Shown here: in pieces, positions 1 to 7,929 of the stretch
How the letters are laid out: each line of letters begins with the position of its first letter
Numbering within the stretch: position 1 is the first letter of the stretch
From: Smittium mucronatum
Lineage: Eukaryota > Kickxellomycota > Harpellomycetes > Harpellales > Legeriomycetaceae
Direction: 5' to 3'
DNA: 13,655 nt
NCBI GenBank assembly: GCA_001953115.1
Contig: LSSL01000309.1
Span: forward strand, 1-13,655
The notes under the pieces: generated by a model
What the model saw: only the letters and a program-made list of their open reading frames with translations
What the model was told of the DNA's origin: nothing
Databases searched by the model: none
Made by a program: the position numbers and the translations under genes

Positions 1-26
1 CCCTGGCATTGCTTCAAGTAGGCTGG

Positions 27-50
27 ATGACTGAGGTTACGTGCAGTCAT
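27..50. other. Hairpin in left repeat
   Basis: ATGACTG (27-33) and CAGTCAT (44-50) form a perfect 7-bp stem with a 10-base loop. It lies between the conserved terminal hairpin and the 20-base block shared with the 5S chimera. The right copy does not reach this point, so conservation cannot be judged. Confidence 0.4.
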
Positions 51-66
51 GAATTAAGCTCTTTGT

Positions 67-86
67 CAACGAACAATAGTTCGTTG
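67..86. other. Conserved hairpin of the repeat family, left copy
   Basis: CAACGAAC-AATA-GTTCGTTG is a perfect 8-bp stem with a four-base loop. The right copy has the same hairpin at 13636-13655 with one C-G pair changed to T-A on both arms, so pairing is preserved. This suggests a structured RNA or a protein-binding palindrome, though two copies alone cannot prove selection. Confidence 0.6.
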
Positions 87-144
87 AATCTACTGAGCTC
101 CTAGTAAGAGCCTACTTCTAACAGGATTAATAAAACTAGGTTCC

Positions 145-171
145 TACCCAAACGTGGGATTGATCGACATG
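145..171. repeat. Invariant 27-bp block of the repeat family, left copy
   Basis: These 27 bases are identical, in reverse complement, to 13551-13577. The core ACCCAAACGTGGGATTGATC contains an imperfect palindrome around CCCAAACGTGGG. It is the longest unbroken match between two copies that otherwise differ at about one base in seven. Function is unknown. Confidence 0.6.
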
Positions 172-599
172 GCTTTCCTAAAAATAGATGTTAGACGCTG
201 AGATCCGTCTGACTGTAGAAAGCTGGACTTGTGCACTATACTATACCTCAGCTGTACTAAACGATCGGTTCCTCCTGTTTCGAGAAGGTCCTCCTCTGGA
301 ATCGCTGTCCTCCGAATCGCTGTGCGCTGTCTCCACTACTCCCAACCAAGAATAGTTCAGCGATGTGTGAAATTTTAGTTTAGCGCACTTCGAAAAGTAA
401 TATATTAAGCCCCTAAACCACGGCAAGGTATTTCACTCTTAGGAATATCAATTTTCATAAACTGAGCTAAATTTTAATTAAAATTGGTGCAATTATGATT
501 TTATCTAATTTTGATAGAAATAGCCAGTTAAATACATGTAGATCAGATTAAATCCATCTATTTTTTGGTAATATTCATAAATCAACAGCAAATTTAATC

Positions 600-615
600 A
601 GCGAATCTATTCGCT
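600..615. repeat. Short palindrome
   Basis: AGCGAATCTATTCGCT reads as two 7-base arms (AGCGAAT / ATTCGCT) around CT. No other context is seen. Confidence 0.35.
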
Positions 616-641
616 AAAAATGAAAATCAAATCAAAACCCC

Positions 642-715
642 GTCTATTTTTGCAATTATTTTAAAATCTGTCTATTTTTGCAATCATTTTCAAAAACCTG
701 CCTATTTTTGATAAA
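642..715 (+). repeat. Three degenerate tandem units with GTCTATTTTTG core
   Basis: The core G(T/C)CTATTTTTG begins at 642, 670 and 700, giving unit lengths of 28 and 30. The first two units share the following CAAT(T/C)ATTTT. A looser relative, CATCTATTTTTTGG, lies near 555. This is probably a small decayed minisatellite in low-complexity DNA. Confidence 0.5.
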
Positions 716-1954
716 ACCCCTAGAAATATTTGAAAGCTACAACGAATAAAAAAAATCCTACATGTGACTTTTTCCGACCGATAAATACTGATTTTTTTAA
801 ATGTGTTCAAAAAGTTAGAATGTATATATTTTTATTTGCAAAAAATCATTGTGATATATAACAAATAGTTTTCACTTGACTGGTTTTTAGTCGAATGGAT
901 TTTTCTCCTGAAAAATCTTGTTTTCTTTACAAAATTTATTTGCCAACCTGAATTTTTTAAAATATTATTCTTCATTTTTTCAATACTTTTATATTTTGTG
1001 CCAATAATGTCAAACCGCTACAGTGAATAATTGGTTTTTAGAAATAATATCATCCCTATACTTCTGGTTATTTGTAATGAATCTTCTGTATAGTTGATTT
1101 AAATATGAAAGTTCGTTCTTAATTTCTTTAAAATTCCGTTATGGCTCTATCGTTGTTTTCAAGGCTTGTCAATGATGCCTTTTTTGGGATTCAGGATCTT
1201 TGATGGATAAAAAATGCTCTTCAGCAAAATGATTAAAGTTTCATAAAATGACGGGAATTTTACAGCTTATTTCGTTATAATCAAACTAGATTGCATATTA
1301 CTTGTTTAGAAAAATATCAGAAAAATAAAAAAGCTCATCCTTTTAAAAAATTAATATTTTTATGAAAGAATTTTAGCCTAATTGTCATTTTAGTTAGAAT
1401 TTTACAATCTTTTTTTGGAACTCAATTAGAAAATGTAAATTTTACAATTGTTTCATCGATTTATGGGATATAACTTGTTTTAAATATCTGGTTCACAAAA
1501 TGTCGAATATTTCCTAAATCAGGATGAAAAAAATTTTATTCGCTAATAAATAATTCTGAAAATCGATTTTCTTAATTTTTAGGTTATAAATAACCGTCAA
1601 TTTTATTGAAAAGCGGCCATTTTGATCATAATCTGTCAATTTGATTTTTTTAAAGTCAATATAGCAATCATCTGTAAAATTGAGTTCATTTCTTGTTAAA
1701 ATCTATAATTGTATCTCAGTGAGGATATTGATTTATTTTTACAATCTTTAATGGATAATATAAACCGAAATTAAAAATAAGAGAAATTTCTTCTAAATTA
1801 TTTTTTATAAAGTTGAATTTTTAAGTCACAGACACTGTAAAGTACCGTTATGATATCCATATCACCTTTTCTTTCTCAAAGGTAATCTACCAGTTTAAAA
1901 AAGAACAAAAAATAATATAAAATTATTAAAATTAATCAAGAAATCCTTATCAGC

Positions 1955-2011
1955 TTATTCGGAGATCTAGCAAAATAAGCCTGACAGCTTATAATGAAGA
2001 TCACTAAAACG
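1955..2011. repeat. Weak direct repeat, CAGCTTAT units
   Basis: Two units starting CAGCTTAT lie about 34 bases apart, near 1951 and 1985, each followed by a similar GAnGATC-containing stretch. Only two imperfect units are present, so this may be chance. Confidence 0.25.
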
Positions 2012-2152
2012 AAAAAATAAGTCAATAAGCTAAAAAGCGAATATAAAAATAGCCCTCAAAATAAGTTTCAGCACATTTTCCCTAGAGCGCCAGTTGCCGA
2101 AATTAATTTTTTTTCAGTAATTTTCAGTAGCAAATCCGTTCGCGGAGAAGGA

Positions 2153-2182
2153 CTTCTTTCGACAATCTGTTAACGAAAGAAG
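2153..2182. other. Hairpin with 9-bp stem
   Basis: CTTCTTTCG (2153-2161) and CGAAAGAAG (2174-2182) pair perfectly around a 12-base loop. The surrounding 2085-2200 is less AT-rich than its flanks. I see no T-run immediately after it and no gene to attach it to. Confidence 0.4.
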
Positions 2183-3441
2183 AAAGCAAGAATAGAATTT
2201 ATAGCTGCCCGAAAAACGATTTTATGCATTAAATAACACAAAAATCGAAAGACACAGCTTCAAAATCAGCGAAAAAGGTTAAAATTACCTATTATGGTAT
2301 TTAATCAACTTTTACCAATATCACGAGGCCTATATATTATACATATATAAAAAAAGATCAAAAGAGACCAGAAAAGAATCACTTAGAATACACTGATATT
2401 AAATTTGGCTTGGATATAAGGCTTCTACTTGCTTATAAAACATTTAGTTTTACTCAATCACGACGAGAATTAGTATAAAAGACCATGGAGCTACTATGAA
2501 AAGTTCCAAAACTCAACTAAGAGAACCAAGATTCACTATTTAATTGTTAAAAATATCTGCAAACATAATCAATCAATTATATAAAGTGTTGGTCATTTCC
2601 ATAAAAATTTCACCAGTCTCATAAAAATTATTTTTTTGTCCAATATTATCATCATAAAAATAAGTATTCATATAAAAATCGATACTATTATCCTTTTGGA
2701 TCAAATTGTTTTGATCTTGCTTTGGAAATTTTTTTTTATGAATCAAAATATTAAATTCTTTTTAAATAATGCACAAAAGTAAATATTAAATCTCTTTCTT
2801 TATATTAAATTTTTTTGTTTCGTCTTCGAAATAACCCAAAAGAATGAAAATAAATATCAGAAAAGTTGAAGAACCTTCCGACTGAAGGATGATAATAAGG
2901 TTAAAAAAATTATTTATCCGTACAAGAAGAGTCTTGAAATAGTGTTAGCAGGTGCTTTTACTTCGTAAAAACAAAGAAAAGGGCCCTTTTAACGCTCTTG
3001 CTCTATTAGGTATATATAAAAATTGCTTATATATATATAGCTAATAAACATCCAGATATTTGTTTTATAGCTAGATTAAAATTAGATGAAAAAAAATTCA
3101 ATATTAAATATCTACAAAAAAGGTTCAAAAATACCATGGGAAATTCAATAAAAGTTAAAAAATGACGGGTTTGAACTTTCTTCAAATCGGGTTCACAATA
3201 TTTTATCAAATAGCAGAAAAAAAAATTCTGGATGAAATAATTTAACAACAATTTTATTAAAACAAAACAGTGAAAATATGAAATCAGAATTTGGGAAACA
3301 ATTTATAACCAGTTACAGCTTAGATCAAGGTACTTCTATATATTAAAATTATTTTACCAATTCATTATTAATTTAAATTTTTTGATGAATGAGAATTTTT
3401 ATGGCTTCAGAAACTCTAATAAAAATTGAATTTAAATTGGA

Positions 3442-4511
3442 GAGAATCCATATGGATGTTATGTATAAGCTAATAAATTTTGGGTATCCCACCATATTAG
3501 TAGGAGTTACCTATTTGATCTGAGCTTTCATACTCAGCGGAATAGCGATTTCAAAAAACGAGAATGCATCGAGCTACTTGTGGGTGCTCAAAGAAATGGA
3601 AAAAGTGGCAGAATTACACGGTTTATAATTTAATCCTGGATAACTTATTGCCGATCCAACTCCGCATATATCAAGAACTGTCGAGATATTTAGACCTGGA
3701 AGCAGAAGAATAAATTTTTGGGCACAATTATATACGAATATACAATAATTAGCTAAATAATGGCCAGAAAATTATCGGAATTTTTTTCTAAGGGATATTA
3801 GATACATACAGTTTCCAAATAGTGATGGAACCTTTAAAAGACCTTTTTTATTATTGAAAAAAAGTGGGCGGATTTTGTTGAAATGAATTCAACCATCATT
3901 AAATTTGAAGAAAATAATATCAAAAAAAATTCTGAGTGGTATGAAGGTGTTTATCCACCAGGAACCAGTACTAAAAACTCATTGGAAAGGTTCAAACTTA
4001 ATATTAAGAGTAAATAAATAATACGAAAATGTACAATTTACTAGAATTAATTCTTCTGTGTTTTTCAGTTTTGGAGGGTGTAGGCTCCATCAAACAATAG
4101 AACTTTGAAAAAATAGTATACGATAGAAGATATTTTGTAGAAAATGATCTTGTAAGGATTTTTTACAACTCGGGCGTTTATAACCTGGGAAAAAATATGG
4201 CTATTTCCGACAGCCAATATACCGAAGAATTTCTTGCCGAATTTTTAATAAAAGAGAAATGTAGCTCGTATCAAAGCTTAAAAGAACACTCGATTTTTAA
4301 CAGCAAAGTTTTTATCATTAGGGAATACATAGATATATATAATTTAATTTTGTTATGTTCCTGTATTAGCTTTTTAAAAAATAAGAAATCCACCGTGTTT
4401 AAAATTATCTTAAAAGAGATGGAAGATTTCATCTCATTATGTAACATTTTCGGGAATGAAAAACTACCGAGGGATACCAAAATCAATAGCCAAAAATTCA
4501 TCACTTACTAA
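3442..4511 (+). pseudogene. Decayed MULE (Mutator-like) transposase
   Basis: A MULE transposase cuts and pastes a DNA transposon using a DDE-type catalytic core. In frame 2 from about 3446 the sequence reads IHMDVMYKLINFGYPTILVG, matching the family's first catalytic aspartate block (D at 3455-3457). The GIAISKNENASSYLW block follows. LIADPTPHIS carries the second aspartate (3653-3655), then RINFWAQLYTNIQ, where the usual C and H of CWAH are replaced by F and Q. After a frameshift, NSEWYEGVYPPGTSTKNSLE gives the third acidic residue (E at 3985-3987). After another shift, the 104-residue frame 4197-4511 resembles the C-terminal SWIM-type region: SSYQSLKEHSIFNSKVFIIR, then LCSCISFLKN, with the later Cys-His pair gone. 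Multiple stops (near 3522, 3629, 3640, 3750, 3891) make it non-functional. The N-terminal third and any TIRs of its own were not found. Confidence 0.78.
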
Positions 4512-5689
4512 ATAATTATAATTTATCTCCAGTCTTTAAAATTATGTTTAAATTATTTTAAATCAAAATCTGATTAATTAACAAATCTTATATATTATGT
4601 GCCTAAAATTATTTGAATCAACTATCTATTAAAATCAAGTAATTAAATTTTTTCTATTGAAACCAGTATACTCTTTATTTAATTTATACATCTATATATA
4701 TCATAATAAAAACTTCAAATTTCCTTTTATAAACACAAAGAGATTAAAAACTGAAAATATAAATTCATTTTTAGGCAATTGGTTTCATCCTGCAAACTGA
4801 GTATATTTGATCGAAAACTTTCATATTTTATTTTTAAACGGTAAATTTCAGCCGCTTAAGGCCTCCAAATAACATGGACTAATTTTTTCTGCTGATTTGG
4901 TAATCTATATAGTTGAAGGTATATGGTTTTAGTAAAAGATTACTCAAAACCCCCAAAATATATTTTAATATAGTAAAAAAAAAGCCCTTAATTCATGATT
5001 TTCTCACTTATATTATGTGTATTGAGTTATAAAAATTAATCAATAAAGCCTCCGCTTTTCAAAATTAACTTTTTAATACATCTGAGATTTTTATTTTATT
5101 GAATTCGGAGGTCTATTGAAAGAATAATTAGCAGTAAAGTCGGTTTTAGTAATAATAATATAAAAAATTTAAAATTTCATCAGTACAACTAAACAAAATT
5201 ATAAGTATTACCTTCATCAAATATTTATGTTATATCCTTAAGGGGGTTTCGTTATTTTATGAGGTGAAAAATGAAAAGGCAATAATCATATTCCGTAAGT
5301 GGGGGGTTGTGATACTCTTAAATTGGTTTTGTCAGTTATATTTTTAATATAATAATGTGATATAAATATAGTATATTTAGGGGATAAGAGAAATTTATAA
5401 AAGGTATAGTGAGGTTTTTATTGATAATGAGGATTGTTTGATCATTAAATTCACAAAGAAATGTATTTTTTTTATATCTAATTTTCATATTTGAATATGG
5501 AATACATTGATCCGATAGATTTATAGTGGTCGATTTGTATATGAATACTTATTTTTATGATGATATTATTGGAAAAAAAAAATTTGTATGAGAGAGATGA
5601 TTTTTTATGATAATGACCAACATTGTCTATGATTGATTAATTTTTTTGAGGTATTTTTAACCATTATTTAATAGTGAAGAGTTTGAAGT
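4512..5689. other. AT-rich stretch without recognisable genes
   Basis: No frame gives a recognisable protein. CCTCCG near 5049 and CGGAGG near 5106 form a distant inverted pair of doubtful meaning. From about 5220 to 5690 the plus strand is markedly richer in G than C (for example 5341-5400 holds no C at all), unlike the flanking DNA. No promoter, terminator or RNA gene is evident. Confidence 0.55.
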
Positions 5690-5921
5690 GGTATTAGAGG
5701 CCAATAGAAAAGAAAAAAAGCACCCAAAAATCCCAAAAGACCCCTTTCTCTGAGCAAAAAGGTTGCGAGTGGCATCGCCCCTAAAAGAAGCAAAGTCAAA
5801 AAGATGCCCTGAATGCCCCATCCAACCAATCAAATGTTGAAAATAAAGAGCAAAATCGTTCTTTAAGAATGAAAAACAAAGGTTCCCAATAAAATTAATT
5901 AACCAGTACTCGTTGGTGGCT
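5690..5921 (+). other. Possible remnant upstream of DIRS body (gag-like position)
   Basis: This stretch is less AT-rich than the DNA before it. It holds short lysine-, serine- and proline-rich reading frames such as LSKKVASGIAPKRSKVKKMP. It lies where a DIRS element would carry its first, gag-like ORF. I recognise no specific motif, so the assignment rests on position and composition only. Confidence 0.3.
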
Positions 5922-6092
5922 GACTTTAATCTTTTATGGCGACATGGCCAAAATTATCAGATAAACAAGTGGTCAAAAATATTGTTTCTAAAGATTTTTA
6001 AATTCCATTCAATCAATTGTTGAAAAACCAGAAGAGACTTACCCGCTCTTCTTCGATCCAATTTTACTCCGAATTACCCCTCAGAATTATGC

Positions 6093-6218
6093 CTGTGGTG
6101 CCCGCATTAGCCTGGTCTTCGGCCCAACCAATGCGTGAACCACAGGTAAACAGTCATTCCCAAAGGAAATAATTGCCACCGCACTAGGTGCAGGGTCTTG
6201 GTCTAATACTGGTTATGC
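6093..6218. repeat. GC-richer 126-bp block with strong hairpin, possible small insertion
   Basis: This block is clearly richer in G+C than its surroundings and is bordered by TTATGC on both sides (6087-6092 and 6213-6218). It begins with a long hairpin: CCTGTGGT (6092-6099) pairs with ACCACAGG (6139-6146), and inside it CGCATT (6103-6108) pairs with AATGCG (6130-6135). A smaller GCAC-TAG-GTGC hairpin follows near 6181-6191. In DIRS proteins the linker between the IPF motif and the reverse transcriptase is usually shorter than the roughly 87 codons here, so the block may be foreign. It could equally be ordinary element sequence. The minus strand also has an open frame through most of it, with no recognised family. 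Confidence 0.4.
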
Positions 6219-6690
6219 ATCCACTTCGATGAAAAAGAAAAATGCAAAAAGAGGAATTTTTTTTTTTATAACATCAGAAGTGGCTGCTCTATTAACAAAG
6301 CACACAATAGAAAAAGTAAAAATACTAAATTCTGGGTTTTAAAGTCACTTATTCTTGATACAAAACAAGACTGGGGATTTACGTCCAGTACTGGATTTAT
6401 GCAAATTATACAAACTTTTTCAACAGCAACATTTCAAAATGGAAGCATATCTATCGATATGCAAGATGGTTTAGAGGAAAGATTACATGACATCGATTGA
6501 TGTACAGAATGCGCTCTTACAAATTCTGATCCACCAGAAATCCAGGAAATATATGAGATACATATGAAACGATAAAAAATTCTATTTCAAAGTGAGTCAG
6601 TTCGGTCTTTCTCTCAGTTCTATAGTTTTAAAAAAATAATGCGCCCAATAATAATATGGGCACAAGCCTTGAGAATGAAGATAGCGTCCT

Positions 6691-6703
6691 ATCTTGAATA
6701 TAT
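6691..6703 (+). repeat. Target-site duplication, left copy
   Basis: TCTTGAATATAT (6692-6703, perhaps with the preceding A) is repeated exactly at 7041-7052, just after the poly(A) tail. Removing 6704-7040 and one duplicate restores the RT reading frame across the YLEYI junction, which confirms the insertion boundaries. Confidence 0.92.
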
Positions 6704-6822
6704 ATCTTACGGCCATTCACACCAGAAAGCACCAAATCCCGTCCGATCTTTGAAGTTAAGCTGGTGATGGCGACGTCAGTACTGTGGTGGGGGACCACAC
6801 GGGAATACGACGTGCCGTAAGT
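6704..6822 (+). rRNA. 5S rRNA sequence, full length, retroposed copy
   Basis: 5S rRNA is part of the large ribosomal subunit and is transcribed by RNA polymerase III from an internal promoter. The 119-nt length is normal. The closing helix is perfect: CTTACGGC (6706-6713) pairs with GCCGTAAG (6814-6821). The A-box-like AAGTTAAG starts at +50 (6753), and the C-box-like block TGGTGGGGGACCACACGGG lies at about +81 to +99, both at canonical distances. AAATCCCGTCCGATCT and the GGTGGGGGACCACA block resemble fungal 5S. It sits inside a retroposed chimera in a dead retrotransposon, so it is best taken as a 5S pseudogene. Nothing in it looks broken, however, and with its own promoter and T-run it might still be transcribed. 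Confidence 0.93.
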
Positions 6823-6823
6823 C

Positions 6824-6829
6824 TTTTTT
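6824..6829 (+). terminator. T6 run after 5S (Pol III terminator-like)
   Basis: Six thymines follow the 5S helix after GTC. RNA polymerase III normally stops at four or more. The last T is also the first base of the 20-mer shared with the window edge, so the chimera junction is at this run, as expected if reverse transcriptase jumped onto the oligo(U) 3' end of a 5S transcript. Confidence 0.7.
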
Positions 6830-7022
6830 ACTTGAAGCAATGCCAGGGGGGGTCTTTCGGTTGGTAAATTGAACCCTTTTCCCGTAGGTACACAGCCGGT
6901 AGTCCGGCAGAGGAGCTTATTGTAGTTTGGATAATAGTCTTTTCTATAAGTCTTTTTCTTTTTTTCAAATTTTTTTAGTATAGTTTTTAATGACGTTATC
7001 TTACAATAAAATTCCGTGATAC
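6829..7022 (+). repeat. Non-5S tail of the chimera, probable 3' end of the window-edge repeat family
   Basis: The first 20 bases (6829-6848, TACTTGAAGCAATGCCAGGG) are the exact reverse complement of 1-20. The following sequence cannot be compared because the window ends there. It contains a GC-rich hairpin, GCCGG-TAGT-CCGGC (6895-6908), and several T-runs, and ends with AATAAA. It is read as the 3' end of a polyadenylated, RNA polymerase II-type transcript of that family. Confidence 0.6.
7005..7010 (+). promoter_or_regulatory. AATAAA polyadenylation signal in chimera tail
   Basis: AATAAA lies 12 bases upstream of the 18-A tail (7023-7040), a normal distance for a cleavage and polyadenylation site in a donor mRNA. 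Confidence 0.7.
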
Positions 7023-7040
7023 AAAAAAAAAAAAAAAAAA
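7023..7040 (+). repeat. Poly(A) tail of the retroposed chimera
   Basis: Eighteen uninterrupted adenines sit directly before the right target-site duplication. An unbroken homopolymer of this length suggests the insertion is younger than the strongly decayed DIRS element around it. Confidence 0.9.
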
Positions 7041-7052
7041 TCTTGAATATAT
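7041..7052 (+). repeat. Target-site duplication, right copy
   Basis: Exact duplicate of 6692-6703, immediately followed by the resumed reverse transcriptase sequence (ATCACAGTATTGGGG). Confidence 0.92.
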
Positions 7053-7519
7053 CACAGTATTGGGGAAAATCGAGCTGATATTCCAGGACAACACCAATAT
7101 TGATCTGTCAAATTTCATAGAACTAGGATTTCTGATCAAGGATCCCAAATCGTCTCTTTTTCCAAAAAGGATAATCAATCACCTGAGAATGTTGATAAGC
7201 TCCAGGTTAATGACTCCGAAAGTCCCAAAAAGCAAAGTACGGGACTTGAGAAGAGAAACATCAAAATTGATAATCAAAGAAAAATTTACACTAACAGGAC
7301 TAGCTTCATTTATCGATAAGGTAAAAGTAATGGCTGTATCCTATTTCCTATGATTCTAATGTAGATAAGATTTTTTAAACTAAAAAACAATCACTAGAAA
7401 AAAACTTTATATTAGAACTTTTAAGTATCAATAAAGGAAAATTCACTACAGAGCATGAATTGGTGAAGAGATAAAATGTGTCAATTGGGTTTTCTCTCAT
7501 TTATCCCAGAAACTCCGGA

Positions 7520-7875
7520 ATTATAAGTTTTTGCCGATGAAAGCAAAACTGAATAGGGGATTTTTGTGGGATCCCAATCCTACTCAGAACTATAGAAAAA
7601 ATCAGAGACCTCCCTCCATATAAACGAAAAGGAGTTATTAGAGATATCAAAAGTTTTATTTCTTATGAGTGTTTCGGGAAAATATGTCTTGATATATTCT
7701 TAAAACACCACGTCTATTTTTACATAAAAAAAAATCGAGGTACCCCTTTTCAAAGATTATTAAATATTTGTCAAAAAATATAGTTACAATGTCTCAAAAC
7801 AGATATACTATCCGAAATAATGTATGTCCCAACACATCTCGGTCCCGCAGATGCGCCAAGCAAACTAAATTAGCA
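7520..7875 (+). pseudogene. DIRS RNase H domain, decayed
   Basis: RNase H would remove the RNA strand of RNA-DNA hybrids. One frame reads FADESKTE-stop-GIFVGSQSYSEL with the first catalytic aspartate at 7536-7538. INEKELLEISKV follows with the glutamate near 7632. Then YVLIYS-stop stands where YSDNT is expected, so the third catalytic aspartate is lost. The domain closes with MYVPTHLGPADAPSKLN (to about 7872), a good match to the PTHLNPADAPSR-type end of DIRS RNase H. Several stops and at least two frameshifts are present. Confidence 0.75.
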
Positions 7876-7929
7876 GAAAAAATGGAAAATTTCAGTGTTA
7901 ATATTTATCCTAATAACCTTGGGGTTTCG

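Larger units (their letters stand above)
1..443 (-). repeat. Dispersed repeat, left copy (cut by window edge)
   Basis: Read on the minus strand, this stretch aligns with 12489-12748 plus 13541-13655 of the plus strand. The outer part (67-178 against 13655-13544) matches at roughly 85 percent by eye. The inner part (about 190-443) aligns from CCTAAGAGTGAAATAC at the 5' end through a TTCG hairpin and an arginine/serine-rich reading frame. Its 5' boundary is 443, where similarity to the right copy stops. The other end runs out of the window. Bases 1-20 equal the reverse complement of 6829-6848 in the tail of the 5S chimera, so the element probably continues leftward into a tail ending in AATAAA and poly(A). 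It is likely a short retroelement or the end of a longer one. A terminal inverted repeat of a large DNA transposon is the alternative. No reverse transcriptase or integrase is visible in it. Confidence 0.8.
444..3441. other. AT-rich stretch without recognisable genes
   Basis: All six frames are dense with stops and I recognise no protein family. The only long open frame, on the minus strand at 3027-3251, is low-complexity phenylalanine-, leucine- and asparagine-rich sequence typical of AT-rich DNA. On the minus strand around 1150-1016 there is a short charged peptide (NELSYLNQLYRRFITNNQKY and beyond) with a coding-like composition, but it is too short and isolated to call. Small repeats and hairpins are listed separately. 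This is probably decayed intergenic or transposon sequence. Confidence 0.6.
6704..7040 (+). mobile_element. Chimeric 5S-rRNA retrosequence (SINE-like)
   Basis: This insertion of 337 bp starts exactly at the first base of a 5S rRNA sequence and ends in 18 adenines (7023-7040). It is flanked by a 12-bp target-site duplication, the hallmark of LINE-mediated retroposition. It consists of a 119-nt 5S copy, its T6 run (6824-6829), then about 194 nt of unrelated sequence with an AATAAA 12 bases before the poly(A). The tail begins with 20 bases identical to the reverse complement of window positions 1-20. The structure fits template switching from a polyadenylated RNA to 5S RNA during reverse transcription, as known for U6, U3 and 5S chimeras in mammals and fungi. 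A true multicopy 5S-derived SINE (SINE3 type) is the alternative. The T6 run and later T-runs would stop RNA polymerase III before the tail, which favours a one-off chimera. Confidence 0.9.
6277..7353 (+). pseudogene. DIRS reverse transcriptase, split by the 5S chimera
   Basis: This domain would synthesise cDNA of the element. Conserved blocks, in order, are EVAALLTKHTIEKV, KTGDLRPVLDL (6367-6399), QQHFKME, MTSIDVQNA (motif A, catalytic D at 6499-6501), FGLSLSS (motif B, from 6601) and SYLEY (motif C position, 6687-6701). In SYLEY the catalytic YxDD has become YLEY. After the insertion the protein resumes: ITVLGKIELIFQDNTNIDLS, then LGFLIKDPKSSLFPKR and the FASFIDKV-like thumb region, ending at 7353. 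Breaks are an in-frame TAG at 6472-6474, TGA at 6565-6567, a one-base shift in the A-run near 6631-6637, and the 337-bp insertion. The open frame starting at 7060 is the RT fragment after the insertion, not an independent gene; it has no ATG start. Confidence 0.85.

Noticed and set aside
1..200. Hammerhead-type ribozyme in the hairpin-rich repeat end
   Set aside because: The CTGATGA core and matching GAAA were not found on either strand.
411..418. CCCTAAAC / TTTAGGG as telomere repeat
   Set aside because: Only one unit per repeat copy, part of the repeat's own sequence, with no tandem array.
3027..3251. 74-codon minus-strand open frame
   Set aside because: Low-complexity F/L/N-rich composition from AT-rich DNA; no motif or neighbour supports it.
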